From the NCBI GenBank assembly GCA_017940265.1, contig JAGAYY010000020.1:1-64000 (forward strand): DNA of 64,000 bases. Reading direction: 5' to 3'. Shown piece by piece: positions 45,507 to 54,227 of this stretch (position 1 is the first letter of the stretch; every line of letters starts with the position of its first letter). The position numbers were made by a program, and so were the translations under genes. A model generated the notes under the pieces. It saw only the letters and a list, made by a program, of their open reading frames with translations. It was not told the origin of the DNA and searched no databases. This DNA comes from Bacilli bacterium (GTDB lineage: Bacteria > Bacillota_I > Bacilli_A > RFN20 > CAG-826).

Positions 45507-46592
45507 ATGAAGAAAGAAACAAGAAACACAATTATCAAGTGGTCGCTATATGCACTTTTAGTGATAGCGACAATTGTCATTACTGTATTCAGCAGCCAAA
45601 TTTTTGGTCAAAACTACCACAAAGTTCTAGACGAATTCGGTGATTGGAATGGTAAAGACTATGCCTGGGATATTGAACCTATGTTCTACCAAATTAAAAC
45701 AGGCAGTGCCTTTGGCGATTATTTCCTAGAACACGCTATTCCTAATACTTTAAGAACAATCCAAGTTGCTGGCGTTGCAATTACATTTGCAATTGCCTTA
45801 CATTACTTAGCAAAGATTGTCTTTAGAAGTAAGAAAGGCAAAACAATTTCTCGCTTATTAGTGTCGTTTATCAAATGGGCTATTGCCTTAACCGCTGTAT
45901 TCTTTATTTTAGATGCTTGGGGCGTACCTGCTACTGCAACATTAACTGGTGCTGGCGTACTTGCTCTTATCATAGGTCTTGGTTCCCAATCCTTAGTGGC
46001 CGATATCTTAGCCGGTATCTTCATCGTCTTTGAAGGTGAATTCCAAGTTGGCGACATCGTTATCATCGATGGTTGGAGAGGTGAAGTTAAAGAAATAGGT
46101 ATGAGAACCACTAAGTTATTAGATGCCGGTGGTAACGTTAAAATCGTTAACAATAGTGAAATCAAAACGATCATTAACCAAACTCAAGAGCTCTCTTTAG
46201 CAAAAGCTAATGTCTCTGTTTCCTATAACGTTAGAATTGAAAAAGTTGAAGCGGTTATCGCTGATAACATCGCGAAGATTAAAGAAAAGATTCCTGCTAT
46301 TGAAGAAGGTCCATTCTATAAGGGTGTTACCGAATTAGGGGAATCTGGTGTTGGATTGCTCTTTGTTGCCAAGTGTAAAGAAGATGATATTTATCAAGTT
46401 CAAAGAGATCTTAACCGTGAAATCAAAATCATGTTTGATGATAACAACATTGAAATACCATTCAATCAACTCGTTGTGCATATGGGTGAAGATGCTGATC
46501 AACAACAAGTCAGCAAACAAGATATTAGAAAAGCTGATAGATTTAACGAAGAACAAAAAGAGTTATCTCAAGATATCTCCGTTGAAAAATAA
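45507..46592 (+). CDS. MscS family mechanosensitive ion channel
   Basis: A 361-residue small-conductance mechanosensitive channel, which opens under membrane tension during osmotic down-shock. Three to four membrane helices precede the pore-lining and beta-domain signature GLGSQSLVADILAGIFIVFE, then QVGDIVIIDGWRGEVKEIGMRTTKL. The C-terminal mixed domain is present; a 35-residue charged tail follows. The start at 45507 has GGAGG upstream; an earlier in-frame TTG at 45492 overlaps that site. A strong terminator follows. The upstream repeat protein may be a partner. Confidence 0.95.
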   Translation: MKKETRNTIIKWSLYALLVIATIVITVFSSQIFGQNYHKVLDEFGDWNGKDYAWDIEPMFYQIKTGSAFGDYFLEHAIPNTLRTIQVAGVAITFAIALHYLAKIVFRSKKGKTISRLLVSFIKWAIALTAVFFILDAWGVPATATLTGAGVLALIIGLGSQSLVADILAGIFIVFEGEFQVGDIVIIDGWRGEVKEIGMRTTKLLDAGGNVKIVNNSEIKTIINQTQELSLAKANVSVSYNVRIEKVEAVIADNIAKIKEKIPAIEEGPFYKGVTELGESGVGLLFVAKCKEDDIYQVQRDLNREIKIMFDDNNIEIPFNQLVVHMGEDADQQQVSKQDIRKADRFNEEQKELSQDISVEK

Positions 46593-46614
46593 TTACCTCT
46601 TAACTTATAAATAT

Positions 46615-46646
46615 AGCCCATCAAATTGAAATGATGGGCTTTTCTT
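46615..46646 (+). terminator. Rho-independent terminator of the MscS unit
   Basis: AGCCCATCA/TGATGGGCT (46615-46623 with 46632-46640), eight-base loop, then TTTCTTTT. Confidence 0.9.
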
Positions 46647-46946
46647 TTAAAATTTAAAGACAAATATTAATAATATCATTAAGGTGATATGGACCGCTAA
46701 ACCCAACCAGTTAACCGCGGTGAAGTACCAGTGTTCACCTTTTGTCTTATGACGGAAGATTAACATCGCTGGATAACCACCGAAGGCCCCGCCTAAGAAT
46801 GATAATAGCAATAGTGTTTTCTCTTTAGTTCTCCATTTGCCTGATTTGGCTTTCTTCTTATCTACGCCATAGGCGATAAAAGTAATAAGAGAAAGAAGAA
46901 CTAGATATGAAGCATAGGCTATAATTACAATTTGTTTTGTGGTCAT
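46647..46946 (-). CDS. DUF1294 family small membrane protein
   Basis: A 99-residue protein with two or three membrane helices, family PF06961 (DUF1294). The signature YGVDKKKAKSGKWRTKEKTL then SFLGGAFGGYPAMLIFRHKTKGEH is clear. Function unknown in the family. It is last in the tarI-tarJ unit: its start, six bases after the tarJ stop, uses GGTG from the tarJ end as a weak ribosome-binding site. Confidence 0.85.
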   Translation of the reverse strand: MTTKQIVIIAYASYLVLLSLITFIAYGVDKKKAKSGKWRTKEKTLLLLSFLGGAFGGYPAMLIFRHKTKGEHWYFTAVNWLGLAVHITLMILLIFVFKF

Positions 46947-46951
46947 AAGTT

Positions 46952-47992
46952 TCACCAATGCATTAAGTTTTTACCAATTTCTTTTTTGTTATTAATATCG
47001 GCTTCAAAACATCTATAAATATCACCAACATTATTAATCTTATTTTCTGATAAGACCATAATGGATAAGGCTTCTTGCACTTTCTTATCGTTTAATGCTT
47101 TAGCGACATGTTCAAAGTCTTGTTTTGTACTTCTTGTAACACCTTTAAGCGACAAGCCTTTTTCTAACACTAATCTGGTATTAATAGGGGATTTCTCTTC
47201 GTTAACACCCATTAAGATTAAATCAGCGCCTGGGATTGATAAATCAATCATGTTATTAATCGCATCCGCGGAGAACTTGCCACCCACTGCTTCAATTAAA
47301 GTATCAAACTTCTCGCCCTTATACTCTTCAAACTTCGCAGTTTTAGCGTCCCTAAAAGCCTCTAACTTATGGTCATCAATACCAAAGACTGTTAAATCTA
47401 AATCAGGATGATCGAATCTCAACATGATATAAACGATATATGCCATAATGCCATCACCGAATAACGCTAATTTTTCGACTTCGTCAAAGTTAATTCTACG
47501 TAATGCCGCAGTTGCAACACTTAATAATTCAGAGAAAACAGCGATACTTGGAGCAATGGATTCATCATACTTAACTAGTAAATCCGGGCTACACGTGTAG
47601 TAGTTTCTTAAAAAACCATCCGCTGTTGAGCTTCTAAAAACAGCCTTAGGATAATAGTTATCGCCTAAGTCTTTTCTATGACATCTACGGTTGGAGTTAT
47701 CGCTATAGAATTTATCATCAAATGAGTTAGGTACTAAGATAACTTTATCACCTTTTTTATATGTGCCTGTTGGATCTTTAACCACTTCACCAACAGCTTC
47801 ATGGATTGGGGCTAATGGATATTTATGGTTTAAAACGTTGATATCACGATTACCTAAAAAGTAACGGATATCCGCTTTACAGATGGCCATCGTATCAACT
47901 TTTACTAAGACTTTATTATCCATGTCTTCCACAGTGTCGATGAACTTTTCAATAACACCAGGAGAGGTAACTTTAAAAATATTATTAAACAT
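46952..47992 (-). CDS. tarJ: TarJ-like ribulose-5-phosphate reductase
   Basis: A 346-residue zinc-dependent medium-chain dehydrogenase that reduces D-ribulose 5-phosphate to D-ribitol 5-phosphate with NADPH. The alcohol-dehydrogenase fold is seen in the Zn-binding pattern (AICKADIRYFLGNRD, HEAVGEVV) and the Rossmann core (LALFGDGIMAYIVYIML). Adjacency to the cytidylyltransferase gene is typical of the tarI-tarJ pair. It overlaps tarI by the four-base pattern TAATG-type junction. The gene should serve synthesis of CDP-ribitol for a ribitol-phosphate wall polymer. Confidence 0.88.
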   Translation of the reverse strand: MFNNIFKVTSPGVIEKFIDTVEDMDNKVLVKVDTMAICKADIRYFLGNRDINVLNHKYPLAPIHEAVGEVVKDPTGTYKKGDKVILVPNSFDDKFYSDNSNRRCHRKDLGDNYYPKAVFRSSTADGFLRNYYTCSPDLLVKYDESIAPSIAVFSELLSVATAALRRINFDEVEKLALFGDGIMAYIVYIMLRFDHPDLDLTVFGIDDHKLEAFRDAKTAKFEEYKGEKFDTLIEAVGGKFSADAINNMIDLSIPGADLILMGVNEEKSPINTRLVLEKGLSLKGVTRSTKQDFEHVAKALNDKKVQEALSIMVLSENKINNVGDIYRCFEADINNKKEIGKNLMHW

Positions 47993-48708
47993 TAAAGGAC
48001 AACCTCAGTCTTTCCAATCTTTAATAAGGCTTTAAGCATCATCAAATCATCAAATGTGGTGATTTTAAAGTTTTGAGCGCTACCTTCCACTAAATGGACA
48101 TCAATACCAAAAGATAATACTAACTTCGCGTCATCAGTGACATTAGGAATATCTTCTTTTAAAGCCTTTTCATGGGCATCTTTAATAATCTTGAATTTGA
48201 ATGTTTGAGGAGTTTGTCCTTGATATAATTCGTTTCTATTTGGAATATCAGAAATGATTTCATTATCTTTACTTCTAATAATCGTATCGCTTGCTTTAAT
48301 AACAGTATCAACCGCACCAAACTTCTTACAAACAGCAATATTATCGTTGATAATCTTTTGACTAATTAATGGTCTAGCGGCATCGTGGATGACGATAATA
48401 TCATCTGGAGAAGAGACTAATTCTTCAACGGCTTTTAAACCGTTATAAACAGAGATTTGTCTGGAGTTACCACCCGCTACAACACCTCTAACTTTACTTA
48501 AGTCATATTGTTTGCACCAAACTTTAACTTGATCTATATATTGTTCATTAGTGACAATCACAATCTTATCGACATCATCGTTGATTTCAAAAGCTTCAAT
48601 GGTGTGGATCATTAATGGCTTTCCATAGATTGGAAGGAATTGTTTTGGTTTATCTGCATTACCCATGCGAGTACCGCTTCCTGCGGCAAGAATAAGAGCA
48701 ATATTCAT
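47992..48708 (-). CDS. tarI: TarI/IspD family cytidylyltransferase (CDP-ribitol synthesis)
   Basis: A 238-residue nucleotidyltransferase. LILAAGSGTRMGNADKPKQF is the CTP-binding loop; IIVIHDAARPL, GQTPQTFKF and VTDDAKLV match TarI/IspD. Sequence alone does not separate TarI from IspD (isoprenoid pathway), but linkage to tarJ strongly favours transfer of CMP to ribitol 5-phosphate to make CDP-ribitol. It has AAAGGAG nine bases before the ATG, and starts 17 bases after licD. Confidence 0.88.
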   Translation of the reverse strand: MNIALILAAGSGTRMGNADKPKQFLPIYGKPLMIHTIEAFEINDDVDKIVIVTNEQYIDQVKVWCKQYDLSKVRGVVAGGNSRQISVYNGLKAVEELVSSPDDIIVIHDAARPLISQKIINDNIAVCKKFGAVDTVIKASDTIIRSKDNEIISDIPNRNELYQGQTPQTFKFKIIKDAHEKALKEDIPNVTDDAKLVLSFGIDVHLVEGSAQNFKITTFDDLMMLKALLKIGKTEVVL

Positions 48709-48725
48709 ATTGGATAACTCCTTTA

Positions 48726-49574
48726 CTATATTTTATGTTCTTTTAAGTAATCTTCATATCCCTGTTCTAAAGAAAATCCAGAGTTGTAGTGGTGACCAAC
48801 TTGTTTATCCGCTGGTGGGAACTTCATGTAATCACCATAAAGATTTCTTAAATATGTGTCATAGTCTTTAGGGACATAGGCTTCGATATCTTCAAATGGA
48901 ACTTTGATGAATTCTCTAAAGATATTGGAGTCCATCGCCTCTCTTTTCATATTAAAACCAAAGAAGTTACCCGCCATAACGGATTCTTCTAACGGGATTT
49001 TTCTTACTAACTTTTCAACGTGTTTATTACGCCAGTGGGCAATATCAAAGACATAGAAAAGACCAGCAACAATGTTAAGAAGAATATCTTTGAAGAATGT
49101 TCTAGCGTGAACTTTTCTTCTAAGCGCTGGCAAATAGCTTAAGTAGACCTGCCACCAGATGTGGTTGATTTTCTTTTTAAATGTTTCTCTTGGTTTGATT
49201 TCTCTAGAAAAACCATCAATTGGGAAGATATCAATCCAAACACCGTGATTAATACGATGTTGCTTGTATGTATTTTCAATGAAGGTAGTGGATGAATCTC
49301 TCAACTTACCATAGTTATAGATGTAGCAAGGATCAGTTTTGAATGTTTGAATAAAATATGGTGTACCTTCAAACTCTGATTGAAGTTCGACGAACTTATC
49401 ATAGTCTTTTCTTGGCATCCCGACATCAATATCGTCATCCCAAGGGATGAAGCCTTTATGTCTAATAGCCCCTAATGTTGAACCACCAACGAGGAAATAT
49501 TGAAGATTGTGCTTTTCACAAACTTTTATGAAGTATTTCAAAATGTTTAATTGTTTTTCTTGTAAAGCATTCAT
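48726..49574 (-). CDS. LicD family phosphotransferase
   Basis: A 282-residue LicD protein (PF04991), a family that transfers phosphocholine or other phospho-groups from CDP-activated donors to surface glycans. Hallmarks: FLVGGSTLGAIRHKGFIPWDDDIDV and MPRKDY near the N-terminus; a membrane-associated helix LNIVAGLFYVFDIAHW in the middle; Tyr/Phe-rich C-terminal part. It is upstream of tarI and tarJ, so the donor may be CDP-ribitol instead of CDP-choline; no choline kinase or licC is in the window. No Shine-Dalgarno sequence is seen; weak -10-like TATTCT and TATAT elements precede the ATG. Confidence 0.9.
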   Translation of the reverse strand: MNALQEKQLNILKYFIKVCEKHNLQYFLVGGSTLGAIRHKGFIPWDDDIDVGMPRKDYDKFVELQSEFEGTPYFIQTFKTDPCYIYNYGKLRDSSTTFIENTYKQHRINHGVWIDIFPIDGFSREIKPRETFKKKINHIWWQVYLSYLPALRRKVHARTFFKDILLNIVAGLFYVFDIAHWRNKHVEKLVRKIPLEESVMAGNFFGFNMKREAMDSNIFREFIKVPFEDIEAYVPKDYDTYLRNLYGDYMKFPPADKQVGHHYNSGFSLEQGYEDYLKEHKI

Positions 49575-49629
49575 AGCGATATAGAAAGAATAAACTTTAA
49601 TTGCCTTTTTTGCAACGCAAAGAGAACTA

Positions 49630-50244
49630 TTACTTCATCAAATAGGGCAACTTATTGACCTTTTTGATATCAATTTCGTACTCTTCATTTCCCTCTCTTG
49701 TAATAGATACGATATGTTTATCATAGATAAATGACTTACATTGGTAGTCTTTACCTTTGAATGTTTTTAATCCATTAAGTGGTAAGCCTGGTATTTCTCT
49801 AACCTTACCAACAGTTAAACCCATACATTTAATCAAACTTTCTTTAGCGCACCATAAGTAGTAGAAGTCACTGTGCTCTTTAATCATCTTAGCTTCCGCT
49901 TCATTAAAGATTCTCACTAGTGAAGACATATCTTTGCTTTTAATTTCTTCAATGTCCACACCGATTTCAGCAGTGGAAACAACCATCAAAACATATTTAC
50001 CAGAATGAGAAATATTAAAATAAGGTCCATTAGCGAAATATGGCTTACCGTTTTCATTTTTAAGTAACTCTTCTCTAGATAATTGGTTCTTCAAGTATGA
50101 AGAAAGTAGTGACCTAATTTGATCAATTTCATTCGCATATCTCAAAGCTTTTTCTTTTTGACCAATGGAAACATTTTCTAAAAGAAAACGGAAATGTTTC
50201 TTCCCTAATTCCGTATCAGCGACATATAGTTTGACTGTTTGCAT
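49630..50244 (-). CDS. Sfp-type 4'-phosphopantetheinyl transferase
   Basis: A 204-residue enzyme that moves 4'-phosphopantetheine from CoA to a serine of an acyl carrier or peptidyl carrier protein. Motifs are NISHSGKYVLMV (P2-like), GVDIE and FYYLWCAKESLIKCMG (the W..KE(S/A)..K motif with Mg ligand Glu). Its length is slightly shorter than Sfp. The window has no carrier protein or synthase gene, so the target is not seen. It may be the general carrier-protein activator. It starts leaderless from the promoter at 50251-50278. Confidence 0.9.
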   Translation of the reverse strand: MQTVKLYVADTELGKKHFRFLLENVSIGQKEKALRYANEIDQIRSLLSSYLKNQLSREELLKNENGKPYFANGPYFNISHSGKYVLMVVSTAEIGVDIEEIKSKDMSSLVRIFNEAEAKMIKEHSDFYYLWCAKESLIKCMGLTVGKVREIPGLPLNGLKTFKGKDYQCKSFIYDKHIVSITREGNEEYEIDIKKVNKLPYLMK

Positions 50245-50250
50245 ACCTCT

Positions 50251-50278
50251 ATTATATAGCCCAAAAGTTTGTTAGCAA
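50251..50278 (-). promoter_or_regulatory. Leaderless promoter of the PPTase gene
   Basis: Minus strand: TTGCTA (50278-50273), 16-base spacer, TATAAT (50256-50251). The -10 ends six bases before the ATG at 50244, so the mRNA should begin at the start codon. Confidence 0.55.
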
Positions 50279-50325
50279 GCAGTTACCCCTTTTTTCTTTT
50301 CTTAGAAAAGGGTAGACTAATTTCT

Positions 50326-51696
50326 ATGAAAAAAAGAAATGTCGGTGTCTTACTTCCAGTATTCTCATTACCAGGTAACCATGGAATAGGTGACTTTTCT
50401 AACTATGCCTTTGCTTTTATTGATTGGTTAAAAAATCATAAATATCATTACTGGCAGATCTTACCACTTAATCCAATTGGTCCCGCTAATTCACCATACA
50501 TCACAGTGTGCTCAGAAGCCTTTGATATCCGTTACATTTCTTTGGACAAATTAGTGGATCAAGGCTTATTAGATAAAGCCCCAAAACATCACCCTGAAGT
50601 AGGTAGAGTTGACTATCAAGATGTTTTAACGTTTAAAGAAAAATACTTAAGAAGTGCATATAAAAACTCTAAAATTTCACTTAAAAAATTCATTAAAGAA
50701 AACCCATGGGTGAATGAATACGCTAAATATTTAGTGCTTAAAAGCATCAACGATAACAAGCCTTGGAATGAATGGATTATTAAAAAGATTCCAAGCTTTG
50801 CAGAAGATGAAATCAACTTCCATATTTGGTGTCAATTTATTGCATTGAATCAATGGAATGACATTAAGAAATACGCTAATAAGAATGGTGTAAAGATTAT
50901 CGCGGACTGCCCATTCTATGTCGGTCTTGATAGTGTAGATTGTTATTTAAATAAAGATGAGTTCATGATGGACGAACACTATAATCCAACTGTTGTTTCT
51001 GGTTGTCCTCCTGATGCCTTCTCTGATGATGGACAATTATGGGGTACACCAATCTATAACTTTGAAAAGATGAAAGAGAATAACTATAGATTCTTAATTA
51101 ATCGTATTGCTTGTTTAGCCAGTCGAGCGGACATTCTCCGTTTAGACCATTTCCGCGCTTTTGACACATATTGTGTCATCCCGGCGGGAGATGAAAACGC
51201 AAGACGCGGGGAATGGAAGATTGGCCCTCGTAATGATTTCTTTGATAAATTATTTGAACAATATCCAAATATTCAAATCATCGCCGAAGACTTAGGTATC
51301 CTCTTCGATAGTGTGCACGAATTAAGAGATTACTATAAACTTCCAGGTATGAGAGTCATTCAGTTCGTAGCCTTTGAAGAATTAAAGGAAAACGATAACA
51401 TCATCGTTTATCCAGGTACACATGATAACCAAACATTATATGGTTGGCTTAAGTCCTTAGATAAAGAACATAAAGCGATTTTAAGAAAAGAATATAAAGG
51501 TTCAAAAGATATATATGGTTCCTTATTTAAAGAAGTTTGGAATATGACAAGCCGCATCACAATATTCCCAATGCAAGACCTAATAAAATTAGATGATAAA
51601 GCCAGGATTAATCATCCAGGAACTGTGGGTGAACATAACTGGACATTCAAATTTAAAAACATGAAGTTCTTAGAAACTGTCAAATATGGCAACTAG
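50326..51696 (+). CDS. malQ: 4-alpha-glucanotransferase (amylomaltase, GH77)
   Basis: A 456-residue GH77 enzyme that moves alpha-1,4-glucan segments between maltodextrins. Signature regions: NVGVLLPVFSLPGNHGIGDF, YWQILPLNPIG, nucleophile Asp in ILRLDHFRAF, acid/base Glu in IIAEDLGI, and stabilising Asp in YPGTHDNQTLYGW. All three catalytic residues are present. The start at 50326 is chosen because the family begins there (MKKRNVGVLLP); an upstream in-frame ATG at 50269 would add an unrelated hydrophobic stretch. AAAAGGG lies about 13 bases upstream. Single-gene unit ending in a terminator that overlaps its stop. Confidence 0.95.
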   Translation: MKKRNVGVLLPVFSLPGNHGIGDFSNYAFAFIDWLKNHKYHYWQILPLNPIGPANSPYITVCSEAFDIRYISLDKLVDQGLLDKAPKHHPEVGRVDYQDVLTFKEKYLRSAYKNSKISLKKFIKENPWVNEYAKYLVLKSINDNKPWNEWIIKKIPSFAEDEINFHIWCQFIALNQWNDIKKYANKNGVKIIADCPFYVGLDSVDCYLNKDEFMMDEHYNPTVVSGCPPDAFSDDGQLWGTPIYNFEKMKENNYRFLINRIACLASRADILRLDHFRAFDTYCVIPAGDENARRGEWKIGPRNDFFDKLFEQYPNIQIIAEDLGILFDSVHELRDYYKLPGMRVIQFVAFEELKENDNIIVYPGTHDNQTLYGWLKSLDKEHKAILRKEYKGSKDIYGSLFKEVWNMTSRITIFPMQDLIKLDDKARINHPGTVGEHNWTFKFKNMKFLETVKYGN

Positions 51697-51711
51697 TTTG
51701 ACAGTTTTTTT
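51676..51711 (+). terminator. Terminator overlapping the malQ stop codon
   Basis: ACTGTCAAA/TTTGACAGT (51676-51684 with 51697-51705), then TTTTTT. The stop TAG (51694-51696) lies in the loop, so the upstream stem arm is coding. Confidence 0.85.
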
Positions 51712-51758
51712 GTTTTGTATCGTTTAGCCTGGCGATTAGTTTTATCTAACTTTTGATA

Positions 51759-51767
51759 TGTTATAAT
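51759..51767 (+). promoter_or_regulatory. Extended -10 box, leaderless gene
   Basis: TGTTATAAT at 51759-51767 ends nine bases before the ATG at 51777. An identical TGTTATAAT occurs at 54208-54216 before another gene. Confidence 0.6.
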
Positions 51768-51776
51768 TTGGGCACT

Positions 51777-52745
51777 ATGAAAAACAAACTAACTGCATTG
51801 GCGTTTATTTCTTTGTTGGCTTTAAGTGCCTGCGGGACAAGGGAGTACAAGCCTCAAGATTACATCCTTACGATGAATTACAAGGATGATTTCCGCATTT
51901 TACAACTAACAGACATCCATCTTTCTGATAAGGATGATCAACAAACACAGTTCAAGTTCATGGATTTGCTCTATAAAGACGCTAATAGTCCTGATCTTGT
52001 CGTGGTCACTGGCGACTTATTCACTTTCGCAAGTAAAGGCACTGCGAAAAGCTTATTGAACTATCTCGATGGTAAAGGTGTCCCATGGACTGTTTGTTTT
52101 GGTAACCATGATGAACAATGCTACTTCTCAGTGGATTGGTTAACTGAAACTCTTACCAAGTTTGGCTCAAACTGTATGTTCAAAGATTTACAAGATGACG
52201 CAGTGAATGGCAATTGTAACTTCGCTATTAACTTAATGAAGGATGGTAAAGTTCATGACCAATTATTCGTAATGGACTCTAACCGTTATAACTTCAACTT
52301 AAGTCAATTAGGTTATGACTGCTTCAAACAAGACCAAATCGATTGGTATGAAAGTATTGTTAAATACACTAAGGAACAAAATGGTGGTGAAACCGTTAAT
52401 TCTTTAATGTTCTATCACATTCCATTACCAGAAATTAATAATGCCTGGGAAGAAGGCACCAAGATTTATGGTGAAAAAAGAGAAGCTTCTTGCCCACCAG
52501 ATCATGACTATGGATTTTTCAATAAAATTAAAGAATTAGGTTCCACAAAGGCGATGTTCTTTGGCCATGACCATATCAATAACTTTGAAGCCGATTATCA
52601 AGGTGTGAAGTTCTGCTACGGCATTAAATCTACTGACCGTATTTATCACGATGAAGATATGATGGGTTGCCAAACAATCACCATTCATAGTGACCATTCA
52701 TTACAAATTGATAGATACTATCACACATATGCGGAGGTGAAGTAA
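51777..52745 (+). CDS. Calcineurin-like metallophosphoesterase lipoprotein
   Basis: A 322-residue lipoprotein with lipobox LSAC (Cys19) and a calcineurin-like phosphoesterase fold. Metal ligands appear in order: LTDIHLS, VVTGDLF, CFGNHDEQ, FYHIPLP and FFGHDHINNF, all intact. It should hydrolyse phosphoesters outside the membrane, as a purple-acid or Icc-like enzyme would. I chose the ATG at 51777, where the signal peptide begins; an upstream ATG at 51753 would precede the -10 box. Its ribosome-binding site is absent. The next gene starts one base after its stop with GGAGG inside this gene's last codons, so the two are coupled. Confidence 0.92.
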   Translation: MKNKLTALAFISLLALSACGTREYKPQDYILTMNYKDDFRILQLTDIHLSDKDDQQTQFKFMDLLYKDANSPDLVVVTGDLFTFASKGTAKSLLNYLDGKGVPWTVCFGNHDEQCYFSVDWLTETLTKFGSNCMFKDLQDDAVNGNCNFAINLMKDGKVHDQLFVMDSNRYNFNLSQLGYDCFKQDQIDWYESIVKYTKEQNGGETVNSLMFYHIPLPEINNAWEEGTKIYGEKREASCPPDHDYGFFNKIKELGSTKAMFFGHDHINNFEADYQGVKFCYGIKSTDRIYHDEDMMGCQTITIHSDHSLQIDRYYHTYAEVK

Positions 52746-52746
52746 T

Positions 52747-53628
52747 ATGAGTAAGAAATTTTCTTTGATTGCTTTAGCAATTATTGCCGTCCTCGGCTCA
52801 TTAATGGCTTTCGCCGCTTCTAACTTGTTCTTTACTGACGTTCCATATTTTGGACCAGATATTATGAATACCGCAATCTTCACAAGTTTCAGTGCTTTAT
52901 TATTCGGTGCTTACTTTGTGATGGGTGCGATGTATATTGTCCGCTCTTATTTAAAACCAAACATCTGTAAGAGATTATCTAAGACATACTTAAAGATTAC
53001 CTTCGTTTTAGCGGGTTTAGGTTTAGTATTCGCGATTCTCTCTGGTGTGATTACTTATAATGGTAATTTATTAGCCCCATATCCATTCCCAGGATTCTTA
53101 ATCCTCATGTTAGTGGGCCACGCTCTTGTTTTAGGTGGTGCAATCTTTGCTTACTTAAAACCTGTTAAAGCTATGCCAGAAGATACAGAACAATTTAAAG
53201 TTGGCGCTAAGCACGTCTTCTTCACCATGGGCTGGTTCTTATTCACCGCTTTAGCGTTCAACCGTTTCGGTGCATTCTTAACCATGCCACTTTATGTGGA
53301 ACTTAGAAACTTCCACCTTACATTCTTATTCTATTTATTCTTATTAGTGCCAATGGCCATCTTAGTCAAAAAGGTCTTTGACGTTTATGAAATCAAATTA
53401 AATAAGTTTGTTTATGTAATCGCGTTATTCGCTATTAACTTAGTTTTATTCCTCACAGTGGCGATTATTGGTATGAACGATACAACATTCGTTTCATCCT
53501 TATCACCAGCAATGCCACTTGAAAGATTGGCCGCTAAGCCAGTGGAAATCATCATCCACTTTGCTTCTCAATTCGGCATCTTACTCGCTTGGTTAATTAG
53601 AGAAATCAAAGCTAAAAAAGCTAAATAG
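52747..53628 (+). CDS. Multi-pass membrane protein of unknown function
   Basis: A 293-residue protein with about eight predicted membrane helices and short loops; no recognised family. The middle has two Pro/Gly-rich helix breaks (APYPFPGFLILMLVG). It is translated from GGAGG directly after the metallophosphoesterase gene, so it probably acts with it. Its 3' end overlaps the convergent bioY gene by eight bases, and no terminator is visible between them. Confidence 0.75.
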   Translation: MSKKFSLIALAIIAVLGSLMAFAASNLFFTDVPYFGPDIMNTAIFTSFSALLFGAYFVMGAMYIVRSYLKPNICKRLSKTYLKITFVLAGLGLVFAILSGVITYNGNLLAPYPFPGFLILMLVGHALVLGGAIFAYLKPVKAMPEDTEQFKVGAKHVFFTMGWFLFTALAFNRFGAFLTMPLYVELRNFHLTFLFYLFLLVPMAILVKKVFDVYEIKLNKFVYVIALFAINLVLFLTVAIIGMNDTTFVSSLSPAMPLERLAAKPVEIIIHFASQFGILLAWLIREIKAKKAK

Positions 53629-54142
53629 TACGTTTGTTTAAAATTGAAACAACTAAAACCGCAATTACGATTTTAGCAATATCAAAAGGTACATAAGGCA
53701 CTACGGCAATAAGTAGTGCTTTTTGTATATCAAAATGTAAATACAATGCCAAGAATAAAGCGCCAATAAAATAACAAATAATTAAGGAAACTACACACGC
53801 GATAGACATTCTTAAAAATTGATTCTTAATTGGTAATTTATTTAAGAAATATAAGATAGGCGTAATAATCACGAACGAGATTACAAAGCCAAACGTTGGA
53901 GTAATACCAGCATTAAAACCAGCGTAGACGGGTGCGAATAAACCGATTAATAAATATAGTCCAGTAATAATAATGCCATCATAAAAAGTAGAAACAGTTA
54001 AACCAATGATGAAGACCATCAATAGTTGTAATGAGACTTTAATATTATCCCCTAAAGGAATAGAGAACATGCCAATCACACAGAGCATGGCGAGCATGAT
54101 GGCGTTTTTAGTAATGCGCTTAATAGTGTTAGTGTTTTTCAT
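53621..54142 (-). CDS. bioY: BioY-type biotin transporter substrate-binding component (ECF S component)
   Basis: A 173-residue S component of an energy-coupling factor transporter. The BioY pattern is seen in IPLGDNIKVSLQLLMVFIIGL, DGIIITGLYLLIGLFAPVY, GITPTFGFVISFV and VPYVPFDIAKIVIAVLV. Six membrane helices are expected. It should bind biotin at the membrane, with the energising EcfA/EcfT module encoded elsewhere. No biotin synthesis gene is nearby, which suits a biotin auxotroph. TATAAT (54158-54153) lies 10 bases before the ATG and there is no Shine-Dalgarno sequence. Confidence 0.85.
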   Translation of the reverse strand: MKNTNTIKRITKNAIMLAMLCVIGMFSIPLGDNIKVSLQLLMVFIIGLTVSTFYDGIIITGLYLLIGLFAPVYAGFNAGITPTFGFVISFVIITPILYFLNKLPIKNQFLRMSIACVVSLIICYFIGALFLALYLHFDIQKALLIAVVPYVPFDIAKIVIAVLVVSILNKRTI

Positions 54143-54152
54143 AACCCGAACT

Positions 54153-54158
54153 ATTATA
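54153..54158 (-). promoter_or_regulatory. -10 box, leaderless bioY
   Basis: TATAAT on the minus strand ends 10 bases before the ATG at 54142, giving a leader of about four bases. A weak TTCAAT -35 lies 16 bases upstream. No BirA operator or riboswitch is recognisable. Confidence 0.55.
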
Positions 54159-54207
54159 GAACAAATTTAAATTCATTGAAGATTTTATATTCAGTTTTTT
54201 GATGTTT

Positions 54208-54216
54208 TGTTATAAT
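54208..54216 (+). promoter_or_regulatory. Extended -10 box, leaderless SWIM-SNF2 operon
   Basis: TGTTATAAT with TATAAT at 54211-54216; the last base is 11 bases before the ATG at 54228. No -35 is convincing, which extended -10 promoters tolerate. Confidence 0.6.
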
Positions 54217-54227
54217 AAGGGTTAGGT

